NCBI GenBank assembly: GCA_017590115.1
Contig: JAGGNK010015558.1
Span: forward strand, 607,841 to 671,840
Length of the DNA stretch: 64,000 nt
Direction: 5' to 3'
Source: Montifringilla adamsi
Taxonomy: Eukaryota > Chordata > Aves > Passeriformes > Passeridae
Shown here piece by piece: positions 36,901 to 47,785 of this stretch (the first letter of the stretch is position 1; each line of letters begins with the position of its first letter). Made by a program: the position numbers and the translations under genes. A model generated the notes under the pieces. That model did no database searches and was not told the DNA's origin. It worked only from the letters and a program-made list of their open reading frames with translations.

Positions 36901-38675
36901 GCTCTGTGCACTGTTTGGAGAAGCAAGATCTAGTTCACAAGAATATTTCCAGGAAGGTTTCTGAGTTAGCTCAGGTTATAAACGTTTGCGGAGTTACTTC
37001 CACTGCATAGTGCTGGTTTCAGAGGCAGACAGCTCATTGTCAAAACTGGTACCATGTTTCTTCAGTGCCCATCATACCAGGCTGACAGTGAACAACTAGT
37101 AATGCACCAAACAGCCTTGGCCAATTGCCTATGGACAGCTAAAATGAACCTGTAACAAACACTTACTGTGTATTCTGAAGTATTAAATGTTTTTAAACCT
37201 CTATATAGTTATTTTGCAAGCAGAAAAATGGCCAAAATTGAAATGAAAGGGAGTAAGAACTTTTTAGGCCACCATGTTGCAGAACTTTTTACCTGAAAAA
37301 GAAACTTTTAAAGAGAAGTCTTTTAAAAAGAACTTTTTACCTGACTAAAGAATGTGGGTGGCCAGGTACAGAGGCAGAGGGTGGTATGACAGATCTCAGT
37401 TACATCCTATTATGTGCCCATGCCCAGACTATTTGCTGGAAATACTGCCTTCATTATCTATCCACTTATTCTGTAGAAATTCAAGCCAGAGCTTCCTTTA
37501 CTTTTGAATTTTTCTGCAGTGAAATTTGATCTTCTGGGGTGCTAAATTGCTTCTGCATTGTTGAATGCAAAGCCCTCCAAGCCTCAAAAAACAGCAAACT
37601 GCTGTCTTGCTCCGCTCCCAAGAGGATCTTGCAGTAGGGAAAACTGATTTAAATGACAATGTAAAACTTTGCTGGGGGCAGGAACAAAAGCTTCTTCAAC
37701 CAAGTATTAATCTTAGCTTGAAACTAAAGGCAGAAGCACAGCCAAAAGAGCTACTGTCCTCAGAGAGAAAGACAAATATTCCCTATCTTGCTTCAACTAG
37801 CACAGCCAGCACCTTCACGGGCTCTTTCCTTTGCCCCTGTGTCTTTTCTCAAGGCACAGCATTGCTTATAAGGAAGTGTTAGATCAGTCCAAGTAAAAAA
37901 GAATTCATTCCTCAGCAGAAAGCAGGACACAAGGACACCACAGTTCTGCTGATAGACAGTTGTTGCCTACTGAGTCTCCGCATTATCCTGAGCAAATGAG
38001 AAGTGTTGACACAAAATGTAAGACCAGGCCTGTGGCACCAGAGGTACTGCCTGTGCTGGGGAACTATCCAGGTGAAGAAAGATGATCTCTGGCAGGAGGG
38101 AGCTGGAAGGTGAACTCGAGTGGGAGTAGTAGATTTTACATCACAAATATGTTTCCTTGCACTTTTTCCTACATAAAAATAGTTTTCATAGAAATCACTG
38201 ATGTCTAAGCTGGTCAAAGCCAAGCAAATCCCTATACTTGGAGTGTAAGCCTTGTGAAGTGCTATGGAAGAATTAAGACTGCTGTTTGCAAGCATATAGC
38301 CACACAACATGGTCAGCTACATCAGCCCCACTACTTAAGTCATGTATGAAAATGAGCTCTGGCTGAATTTTGTCTTCAGTTATCAGTGTTATGCCATCAT
38401 CTGTCCCTGCAGATGATGAATCTTCATACTTCCTAGGGTGTACTTCTCCATTTATAAACACATGTCTAACCACTAACCAGGAACAAGTAGTGCATTGCTT
38501 AAAAGGTTGCTGAACCAAACAACAAATGAAAGAGGTAATGCCTTGAGAAATTTTTGTCTGAAAAAGGTAACTAGCAAAAAATCTCAGGCTACATCATGAA
38601 AAGAGAAACCTAGAGGAAACTGTTTGAACTAACATTTTTAGTAATAAATTTCATAGACACACAACCAAAAACTTT
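33956..38675. other. non-coding stretch
   Basis: No gene or repeat family recognised. Frames of 105-132 codons (37565-37882 plus, 37912-38310 minus, 35242-35592 minus) lack known motifs. A 70-codon minus-strand frame at 36092-36304 is acidic and serine-rich but has no further support. Confidence 0.5.
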
Positions 38676-38680
38676 GTTCC
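38676..38680. repeat. left target-site duplication of outer LTR (GTTCC)
   Basis: Matches GTTCT at 40098-40102 with one substitution. A 5-bp duplication is expected for ERVL-type elements. Confidence 0.65.
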
Positions 38681-39394
38681 TGTCATGGTTTGACACTGGT
38701 TTAATGCCAGGCACCCACAGAAGCTGCTGCTCAACCTCCCCTGCCACAACTGTGCAGAGGAGAGAGAAAAATATTAATGAATAGTTCATGAGTTGAGATA
38801 ATGACCAGGAAGACTCCAAGGGCATAACAGGCTGAACCTAAAGTTACAAAGAGAATTTATTACTAACAAAATCAGAGGACAATAATGAGAAGTAAAATAA
38901 GCCCTTAATACACCTTTTGTTCCCTCAATCCCTCCCTCCTTCCCACCAACAGTACGGGAAGACAGTGTGTGGGGGTTTTTGGGTGAGTTCATCACTGAGA
39001 TTTTCCTCCACTGCTCAGGGAGAGGAGTCCTTTCCCTGTGAGGCTGTGGGGTCCCTCCCACAGGACACAGTTCTCTGTGAACTTCCCCAGCATGGTTCCA
39101 ATCTCATGAGCAGCAGTTCTCCCAAACTGCTGTGGCGTGGTCACTCTTCCACGGGGTGCAGTCCTCCAAGGACAGGCTGCGCCAGCCTGGAAGCAGGGCT
39201 CCCTCTCTCCATAGAGTCTCCCACTGGACCACAGCCTCCTCCAGGCATCCACCCACTCCAGCATGGGCAGCTCCCCCATGGGCTGTGGGTGGATCTCTGC
39301 ATCCCCCATGGATCCCCATGGGCTGCAGGGGCACAGCTGCTTCACCCTGCTCTCACCACGGCCTGCAGAGGAATCTCAGCTCTGGTATCTGGAG

Positions 39395-39400
39395 CACCTC
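39395..39400. repeat. target-site duplication CACCTC (left)
   Basis: Identical to 39785-39790; together they define the nested LTR exactly. Confidence 0.9.
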
Positions 39401-39784
39401 TATTGTAAAAGCAGGGCGACCCCATCGTCTGGGAAGAATGATGCGTCTGACTCCATGATACCAGGAGGCTAATTACTTTATTATACTATATTATTCTATA
39501 CTATATTACACTACATCTAAACTGAAACTGCACAAGCACTCAACTCAACAAAATCTGGTGACTGTCTCCTGACCGACCGTCAGGACACAGCTTGCAGAGA
39601 TTGGTCAAGAAAACAAAACACACCAGAATCCAATTACCAAAGCCCTTCAAGTAAACAATTTTCCATAATGCATTCCACTTGGTCACAAACATAGGCGCAG
39701 CAAATGAGATAAGATTTGTTTTGATCATTCTCTTCTCTGCTTCTCTCACTGCTTGTCTCAGGCTCAGAGAATGTGAATCCCACA
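39401..39784 (-). mobile_element. nested ERVK-like solo LTR, 384 bp, minus orientation
   Basis: This LTR interrupts the outer LTR between GGAGCACCTC and CACCTCCTCCCC. A perfect 6-bp duplication, CACCTC, lies at 39395-39400 and 39785-39790. On the minus strand it starts TGTGGGATTCACATTCTCTG and ends GCTTTTACAATA, giving a TG...TA pair instead of the usual TG...CA. It has AATAAA at 39477-39482 beside an AT-rich stretch of TATA/TATAG words. Removing it restores an uninterrupted outer LTR, so it is the younger insertion. Confidence 0.92.
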
Positions 39785-39790
39785 CACCTC
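39785..39790. repeat. target-site duplication CACCTC (right)
   Basis: Second copy of the six bases of outer-LTR sequence duplicated when the nested element inserted. Confidence 0.9.
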
Positions 39791-40097
39791 CTCCCCTCCT
39801 TCTCCACTGACCTTGGTGCTGCCATGTTGTTTCCCTCACACATTCTCGCCTCATCCTCTTCTCTGTGTAGAAAAAAACTGTGTGCACGTTGTTTTGATTT
39901 TCTTCTTAAATATGTCACAAACAGAGGTGTTAACAACATCTCTAATTGGCTCAGCCTTGGCCAGCAGCACGTCCATCCTCAGAGCCATCAGGGATTGGTT
40001 CTGCTACACATGATGGAAGCTTCTGGCAGCTTCTCACAGAAGCTGCCTCTGCCTCCCTGCGCTGCTACCGAAAACCAGTCCATGCAAAACCAACACA

Positions 40098-40102
40098 GTT
40101 CT
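40098..40102. repeat. right target-site duplication of outer LTR (GTTCT)
   Basis: Differs from the left copy GTTCC by one transition, consistent with an old insertion. Confidence 0.6.
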
Positions 40103-41493
40103 CATTGCAATCTCTTAAAATGCCTTCCACAGCCAAGTGAAATTTTCTGACTGGAGGAACTTGTAGCAACAACAGAAAAACTACACCATACTGCTGTCCC
40201 CCAAAATACATCACGTAAAATTAATAATGTGGAACCTGATACACAACCTACACAAGGCAGTCAGAGCTCCAGCCCTTCAGTGGATGAGTCCCTCAATAGC
40301 CAGTGTGGAGTGAAGTGAATCCTGTCTCTGAGATGAAGGAAGGAGATAGTCTACCACTTCCACCCAAGCAGGTGCTGTGAAAAGAGGGACACCAAGTATT
40401 ACAGCAAGCACACTATTACCCTGTTGATTCCCTGCATGGGGAAGCTCTCTTCCCCTCTCTAGACATGCCGAGGCTGTGTAGTGAAACACCAATGCAAATC
40501 CCACAGAGTCAAGCAGAATGCAGCTGCTGATTGAAAAATGACAGAATCCCAGATAATCTGAGACACTTTTTGAGGGTTTACCACAGGGATGCACCATCAG
40601 TAAGAACTTTTGTTTATTCATGGCCTCTGTTACTCCATCTGCTGAATACCATTTGAGACATGCATGCCTCAGAGCAAGACAAACTAGTGCAGCAAGATCA
40701 CTGGGAGCACAGCTGATATCAGATACTTTTAGTTTCTTGTAAATTCCAGGCACCAGATGTGGTGTGTGGCGGAGGAGGGGTGCAAGCTGGGAGACAGTAC
40801 TCTGTCCAGAGATAACTTCTGCCTTCCTCACTTTGAGTCATATGCATCTGTGTGATGTTAATACTGAACTGGTCAATAGCCTAGGTGTAAAATTGTTTCA
40901 GGGCAGTTAGAATAAAGCACTGAATAAATAAATAAGTTCCAACTTCAGCTGTTTGTTCTATATTGCAAATATTTTCATTACAAAAGAATGGCTTTGTGGC
41001 TTCAAAGAAAAGTGGTTTCTAAATAAAAACATCTTTGTCAATTCCAAGAAGTTCTTTGAATATGAAGTAATTAGTGTAACTGGGTAAAAGAGGATGAGAC
41101 CTCTCTGTAACAGAACTGTTAACGCATAAAGACTTAGTTTTGTCATCTGAAAACCACATTACTTTCTCTGGTTGGAAGTAGGTCAAGTGCCCTCAGGAAA
41201 TAGCTATTTGGTTCTCACCAGGAAGTAATCTGATACTCACACATCTCCAGCCTTATTAAAACCTCAGTATGAAGTAAAGTCAAGGATGTCAGCTTAATTT
41301 CTTGTTGCATTGAAAGGACAAGGGTGATGTTTGAAAGGAAAAGGTTTATTATTTTTAATCAGACATTCAGGCAAATCACACTGTCAGTGAATCACATGCA
41401 GAGCTGTTTAGTTTTCCAGCAGCCCACACAAGACCAATAATGTGAAGAAAAACAGGGCAGCTAGAGGATGGATTATTGCAGTTTACCAATATT
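40103..41493. other. non-coding stretch with a 184-codon minus-strand open frame (40277-40831)
   Basis: The frame begins at GTG; the first in-frame ATG is only about 70 codons in, leaving roughly 113 codons. I recognise no domain. Its position next to the ERVL-type LTR raises the idea of retroviral internal sequence. However, the LTR has flanking duplications on both sides, so the frame lies outside that element. It is treated as a probable chance frame or unrecognised remnant. Confidence 0.3.
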
Positions 41494-42151
41494 ACTGACG
41501 GGACTGCCTTGGTCTGTCTGGCCTCGGATGCTGACCAAATAGCGGCACCTGAGGTCCTTCCTCCCCAGAGATGCTATTGAGTACCTGTGGTCACAGCTGA
41601 GCACGTGGAGACAAGTCCGGGCATGTCCCAAGCTCCAGTGCCTGCGGGCTGGAGCTTGCATGGAGGGGGTCACTCCTCTGGCCTTCCGGAGCTGGAGAAA
41701 CCTTTAAGGCGAGGTGAAGAAGGAGTGGGATCTGATGGAGAGTTTTTAATCCAGAGTTTTTATTTTGGTGGCATGGCCTCTGAATCTTGCAACAACTCCA
41801 ATGAACTCTCCCAACAGAACTTCCACCAGAACCCCCACTGCGTGGTCCCCTCGCCCTTTTACCTGGGCAGGGGGCAGGGGAGGGCACCCAGGGAGCACCA
41901 ACCAGGTACACGGGGAGGGCGTCTCAGGTGAGAGGGACACCTGGGTGGGCCAATGGCCCCCCAGGGGGTGGAGAGCATGCTTTGAACCTGCCAATTGCTC
42001 GACGCTCTCCTTGGAATTTCAGGGTTGATAGACAGTGCCCAGCAGGGGTCAAAGGTGGGGAAAGGAAAGGTGATTGACAACCCACCTGGGGAAGGAGATT
42101 TCAAGGAGAAACCAAGGGAAACGGAGGCAAGCCATGACATCACACCGCAAA
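41494..42151 (-). mobile_element. ERV LTR, minus orientation, boundaries uncertain
   Basis: A GC-rich block in an AT-rich context. On the minus strand it reads TGTGATGTCATGGC at the right edge, then a CCAAT region near 41950, a weak TATA-like GGTAAAAGGGC (about 41853-41863) and AATAAA (41759-41764). A U5-like GC-rich tail continues to about 41494. The order and spacing are those of an LTR and the words resemble an avian ERV LTR. I could not fix the ends: the left edge may be 41494 or 41550, the latter giving a 4-bp CACC match with the right flank. Several antisense frames overlap here and are not genes. Confidence 0.7.
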
Positions 42152-43724
42152 AATGGATCTTGCACCTTCAGTGGAAGGTAGTATGCACTGAAAAGCTGTG
42201 CAATAGCTTAAGTGTGTGTTTAATTTAAAGGCCATGAACAGTCCTCACTACTATTTTTTCAATAGAAGCTCTTGCTTCCACAGCTGGCTAAGAATGGGAT
42301 GACACAGAGGATATAAGCAGAAATATCCCTGCACAGTAATAAAAATGGTCATTACTATGGAGGTAGCTACAAGGGGGTTTTATGGATGCTGTGTGTCAAG
42401 CCATCAAATTTTGTTTCTCCAGCTAGAACTGATGTAATCTATCAAGCATGTTCTCTATCCTGAGCCATGTTTTTACTACTATTAATCTTTACTTCTTCAG
42501 TGCTTGCTTTTCTTTGAGAAGAGGCGTTGAGGACCAAAATCAGGTGAGGGGAGCTAGATGAATTATGCAATTGTAGTGTGTGTTTCATCAGAGGATTGAA
42601 AACTAGGCCAAGTGAGCTTCCTGCCACAGGTTTTATATTTTGACTTGCCAAGGGGAATAAAAGGGTTTGGCCTCTATTCCTCCAGTTTCAAAAGAAGGCA
42701 GAACCATCCACTTTCTTTTTAGATTTCACAAAAAATTCATGTGATGCTTATGGGAAAACAAAATCCTGTGAGAGAAACAACATAAAGCATCTCCTAATGA
42801 AGATTAGTTCAAATTTTAATAGTTTCAGAACATAAATATTGTGCTAAAACTTAGCAGAAGGTCACAGGGGAGGCAACGGGATGGTGTAAAATAGTTATTG
42901 CCTTGAAGGGCAACTGTAATAGCAATTCTCATTTCCCATAGCACTTTGGCAACCTACCTTGACTTACTTGTCTTGCTCTGAATGTCTTCACCAATCTATT
43001 TTGAGCAGTTCAGAGTCCTGTTCTTTGACCATTCAAGCTTCAATACACTAGCTGAAGGCTGCCATGAGGATGCACATTTATAGTTGAGTACTTGTATGTC
43101 ACCCACACTTGTGAGCCACCCATCCCCTCCATAGAAGGAAGGTCTTTGTGGATGGCAGATGGAGTAAGCCAGTGGGGATCACAAGGACTGGTAGTTCCTG
43201 TATGGCACATCCTACATGCAAACTGATCTGTACAGTTTCTGTAAAGCCCCAGCAATCCATTCAAACCAAAAGTGAGCTTTGGGGACCATACCCCACAGCA
43301 CATGGTGAGGAGGTGCTGCCCACCCTGCCCTGGGGGTTTGCAGGTACAGCACCATGGCTCTGCAAGCAGGAAGACCACCGCCACTCTCCAAGCTTATTTA
43401 TTCCCACTGTGCAGCCCCATTATAGAAGTTCCTTATGTTGAACCAGAGGGATGAGCCAACACCAGGGAGGGGATTAGTGCCAGAGTACGGAGAGAAAGTT
43501 CCTGGCTCTCACTGTGTCCTCTGACTGTACCTCTTTATCGTGCAACATCTGGTTTTTGTCAAGCAATATCTGAGGGGGAAAAGAAAAACAACAAAAAGAC
43601 CAAGAGACTTCAAAATAACATGCACTGCTTGTCAAAGCCTTGTACGTGCTCCCAGGTGCTGAGCCAAGAAACTCTCCTTAGCAGCTTTTGTTAAAAACAA
43701 TTAAAGTTGAAATTAACTTAACTT

Positions 43725-43756
43725 GATAAAGTTGAAATCAACATTTCAACTTTATC
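43725..43756. repeat. perfect inverted repeat, 14-bp arms, 4-base loop
   Basis: GATAAAGTTGAAAT (43725-43738), loop CAAC, then its exact reverse complement ATTTCAACTTTATC (43743-43756). Part of the left arm (TAAAGTTGAAAT) also occurs just upstream at about 43703-43714 as a direct repeat, so the arm may have arisen by local templated duplication. Transcribed, it would form a short AU-rich stem. Confidence 0.95.
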
Positions 43757-46700
43757 TTTTCTTTCAGACAGCTATGAAAATTTTGTCAAAAATAACAATA
43801 CCAGTATTCACTGAGGCTGGCTCAGTCTGCTGTGTTTGAGTCATTGCCAGCAAATGCTTCTGCTAGGAGTGGGCAGTCTGAAAAGCTTGAGGAACCTACT
43901 TCTCTTGAGTTGGATATTCCTAATGTCAGGAGGGAAAGCCACCAGTGAGATGAAAACAGGCCAAAGCAGGAGTGATGGAGCTGTGCAGGCAATGTCTAGA
44001 AAAAAACAAATAGTTTCTTAAATGGCACTTTAGGCCTGATTTCCAGCAATAATGCTCTTCCCCATATTAATACAAGATGCTTTTATGTACATGTCAGTCC
44101 ATTTAACAGCTGGCATATGACATTATTCCCAGGGAATCTGCTGAATCAGTGAGGCTGTTGTTCTTCAGGTGGGGGTCAAGAAATAAGAGAGGGAAAACAA
44201 AACCAGGGTGCCTAACTCAGTGCTTGACCTAATATAGCTTCTGAAATGTGTGAACAGGGTGATTTGCAATTACTGGTAGAATTTATGCCTATTTTGCCTG
44301 CTAAAGTAGAAGTCAGTGTTGGTTTGTATGTATGAAATGCTGATTTGTCAAAGCCAGACTTTGTTCTGCTTGGTTTAGCTGTGGTGATGGGTGCCAGGCT
44401 TATCTTCCTGTGACCAGGTCCTTACCACTGTAGCTTGTCAGGGACAGCATCCCTTTGTTCTTGTGACTCCAGTGTCTTGTCCATTGTGCTATGATTTTCT
44501 GGAGTGAATCTGAACTTTTCATATTATTTCAGGGGCACACTTAACTGCAGCACCTTGCAATGACAGACACTGCTGTTAGTGACTGTGTCTTGAAGCCATT
44601 CTTCTGCAATTATTTCATTTCTGAATAATTGTCCCTCTCATTCCAATAGTTTGTCATGGTCTTAAAATGGGAATGAAATTGATACAAATCTGAGCTCTAG
44701 GGCACAATGACCTCCTGAGCAAAACAAATGGCAAAAATGGGACTTTTCTCTAAGAACATCCTGCTATCAATTCACAAGAATTTAGATTTTGAGATAAACA
44801 GGGTGAAAATATCCAATATTAGAAAAAGATCCCTGTCTCTAAAGCAGTACCTCAGTGATTTGAGCATCTTATCACCCTATAGTTTAACCAAAGTTTAAAT
44901 GGTGGTTACTATTGCAGGCACATTTTCTTCACAGGTAGAGATTTTGGTGCTTTTACCTGAAAATTAATCTTTTGAAAAATGGGTTGAACCAGCAGTTCCA
45001 GAACGTGTGGAATAAAAACAAACATATGCAACAGCAATGGCCACAAGAACAGCAGAAGCACTAATTTCATCAGTACTCAGCTAAGTCAGTCTGATTAACA
45101 AGCTCCCCTGCAATACAACAAGGTGCTCTGGAAAGCAATAAGAAAGCCAATACAGAAACCTGGTTTAAAGTATGAGATGCCCACAGTAGCCTTTGCCACT
45201 CAGGAGCCTGGCAGAGAATTGTGTCAGAGCTACAGCTGCTCAGTGAGCTTCCCTATGGGAGGCACCAATAGTACTGCTACTGTCAAAGTGCTAAGACCAC
45301 GAAAAAATACAGGAGTGTTGCTCTTGAGAGTAATGGTTGCAGCCTTTGGGCTGGGTGCATGCATTGAATGAGATTCTGGTAGCAGCTGTGGGTGCAGCAA
45401 GATCCAATTCTGGCAACTGGCAACATGCAGTGGAGTTAGAAGTGTATCATATAAAGACCTGTGAGAGTATGCATTTATGGCTGCTTGGATTGGAGCAAAT
45501 ACATTAACTTCACCCCTTCGGGGGAAAGCAAGGAATGCAGTCAACATGTGGCAGACAAAGAGCATTAAAATGCGTGTAGATTTTGGTGCAGCAAATTTTT
45601 TCTGCTGAAAAATATGAAATAATGCTGAACTGAGTAGTGTTATGCAGAGCCCCATTTACTTTACTGAACTAAAAGGACTCATTAGAAGTTCTGCCTATTA
45701 CCTGAAACAGAATGAAAATCTATACATCATGAAACATAAATGCTAAGCTTTGTCAAAAAGTTACAATGGCAAATTTTATGGGAAATTATATTAATAAAGA
45801 GCTTTGCTGATGATATGGGTTGTCTTTAAAGTATCTTTGATACTTTCCAGTGTCAAAACCAAGGTATTAGTGAGTGGGTGAATAACACATGTCAGAATTT
45901 CTTACAGGTTTAAATAAATCAATGAGATTTAGGCTGGTAGTTAAATCCAAAAGAAGTTTCAGATCAGCCCCAGTGGAATTTAAATATTTAAGGTTTAGTT
46001 TAATGAATAAAAAGTGTAACAACAAAACAGATCCTGTTCTACACATTTAGCAAAAAGCAATGAAAATGAAAATGAAGTGCTAGTCTTAGGCCCCATCTAC
46101 TAAACCAATGAGGCAGAACAAGTTTCTCTAATTAACCACTAACCCAGAGGGCAGGGAGTTAACTTCTGTATATTCCCTGAATATTGTTTTATATGGTATT
46201 CAGAAGGGAAGATGACATTATGCATCTACAGAATTGCTCTGAATTTATCCTACTGATGATTTTGCTATAAAATACTTTAATACTCAGAAAACAAGTGGAA
46301 ATAAATGTACTATAATCTCATGATAAACTGGGTGCTCCTTTTAGAAGTAGTATATGGAATTCTATCTTAACTTTGAGAAATATATTCTGCAGACTGAAAA
46401 AGCATGCACAGAGGAGACTGGGAGTGAAACAGGAGAAGCCTGAAGAAAGATACTACAGCTTCAGGATTGAGGGCACCCTCTGAAATGAGGGAAACACAGA
46501 GATTTGAATTCCAGGTTCCTGTATCATAGACAAGCGTGCTGACTGCAATCTGTTGAAAAGAAAGGGTGATCAATGTTTCCTCTACTTCTTGAGTGCAGAG
46601 AGCAGGGGTTAAAAGAAACCAACAAAAATTGTTCAGCCTGAAAAATTTAACTTGAATCCATAAAAAGAGTTTCCCATGAAGCCAAGAGATTTGCACTGGC

Positions 46701-47127
46701 ACAAAACTAATTAGTCACACTGGAAAATGAGGCTTTCTATCTACTAAAGAGATTTTACAACTGAGATTGACAGGCTCTTGGAGCCATGCTGTTTCTCCAT
46801 TCTCTCCTGATCAAATCGCCGAGGTGGTACAGTGGGAAGATTTACCCTTCTGCTCTTCTGTGTAAAATTCACTGACTCTCTAGTTCAATGGTAAATACTT
46901 GATCACCTCTGAGGAGTGGACTATCAGACTGGAATTATACGGTTATACAAATTATCTTACCTTTTCGTTGAGAATATAACTACAGCATGTAGCCTAGTGA
47001 ATCTCATCTTGGGACAGTCTTCAATGTAGAAGTCACTAAATAAATGGTGACATGATGGTGTTTGTCAGGAGTGGCACGTTAAAGGTTAACAAATAAGCTT
47101 ATTAAACACAATTTTTCCTCACTTGAC

Positions 47128-47146
47128 AAAAAAAAAAAAAAAAAAA
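47128..47146. repeat. A19 homopolymer
   Basis: Nineteen consecutive A after ACTTGAC; no retroposed body recognised. Confidence 0.93.
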
Positions 47147-47599
47147 GGAGCTATGCAACAATTCCTCTTCACAGTACATACCTTGATTAGTCAATGGATT
47201 AATACCCACTAACAGTTTTTACAGTGTGTGTGGACAGCATTTGATAGCTAGGTGTCAACTGAATTTCTCGAAAAATTGGGTCCTTGTGATTTTGCTTACT
47301 TTTTAGGATTATATTCAAATTCAGAGGAGGTTCAGACAGTGGGCTAATATAACAAGATTAGGAATAAAATCTCCCTGAGTATAGAGAAGTAGAATGGATA
47401 TTCCAGCTTGCATGTGACAAGAGCCTACAATAGAGCTCCACCTCGTCTCTAAGCTACAGTCAATTCACTGATTGATTTGTGATCTTGTTAAATCACAAGT
47501 CTGGTTCTGGGACATCTTCCTAAAACTTTGCATGCTGTCTCAGGCAATAGGCACCATTTCCTGGAACATGAGCAGGAATGAGACTCGGTGAGTATTCAC

Positions 47600-47785
47600 T
47601 TTAAACCATGTAAACCAGGATAACCTCAGCATCCAGTGCTTGTAATCCTTGTAATAACCAATCCCATAATGTAATTAGGCACACTGTGAAAAAGTACTTA
47701 TTCTGCTTATTGTAAACCGCTTGTTTAAATGTTATGTTTCTCTTTGCCAGTACTTCATGTGTGCAGAATGGGACTTCATCTGCCA
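47600..47785 (-). mobile_element. possible ancient CR1/L3-like fragment
   Basis: The plus-strand segment CACTGTGAAAAAGTACTTATT followed by TTGTAAACC resembles, from memory, the reverse complement of a deeply diverged CR1/L3 family. Similarity is short and edges are unclear; it may be unique sequence. Confidence 0.25.

Larger units (their letters stand above)
38681..40097 (-). mobile_element. ERVL-type LTR of about 1 kb, interrupted by a nested LTR
   Basis: Plus-strand TGTCATGGTTTGACACTGG at the left and AAAACCAACACA at the right give TG...CA ends. The interior matches, from memory, a GC-rich avian ERVL LTR rich in GGGCTGCAGG, CTCCAGCATGGGC and CCATGGATCC words. It also has the block GGAAGCTTCTGGCAGCTTC and, on the minus strand, a CCAAT box (39945-39949), a TATA-like ATATTTAAG (39904-39912) and AATAAA (38856-38861). 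After removing the 384-bp nested LTR and one 6-bp duplicate, about 1027 bp remain. Near-identical 5-bp flanks (GTTCC/GTTCT) mark a solo LTR. Long frames inside it (for example 38917-39408) are composition artefacts. Confidence 0.88.
42152..47599. other. non-coding stretch
   Basis: No gene recognised. A GC-richer piece at 43060-43470 has overlapping frames of up to 114 codons on both strands but no domain. A141-codon minus-strand frame at 45230-45655 is also unrecognised. Holds the hairpin at 43725 and an A19 run at 47128. Confidence 0.5.

Noticed and set aside
38917..39408. 163-codon frame plus overlapping frames on both strands
   Set aside because: Lies in the GC-rich ERVL-type LTR; stop codons are rare there because of composition.
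45513..45524. CCCC-TTCG-GGGG mini-hairpin resembling a stable tetraloop
   Set aside because: Only four base pairs with no flanking pairing; expected by chance.
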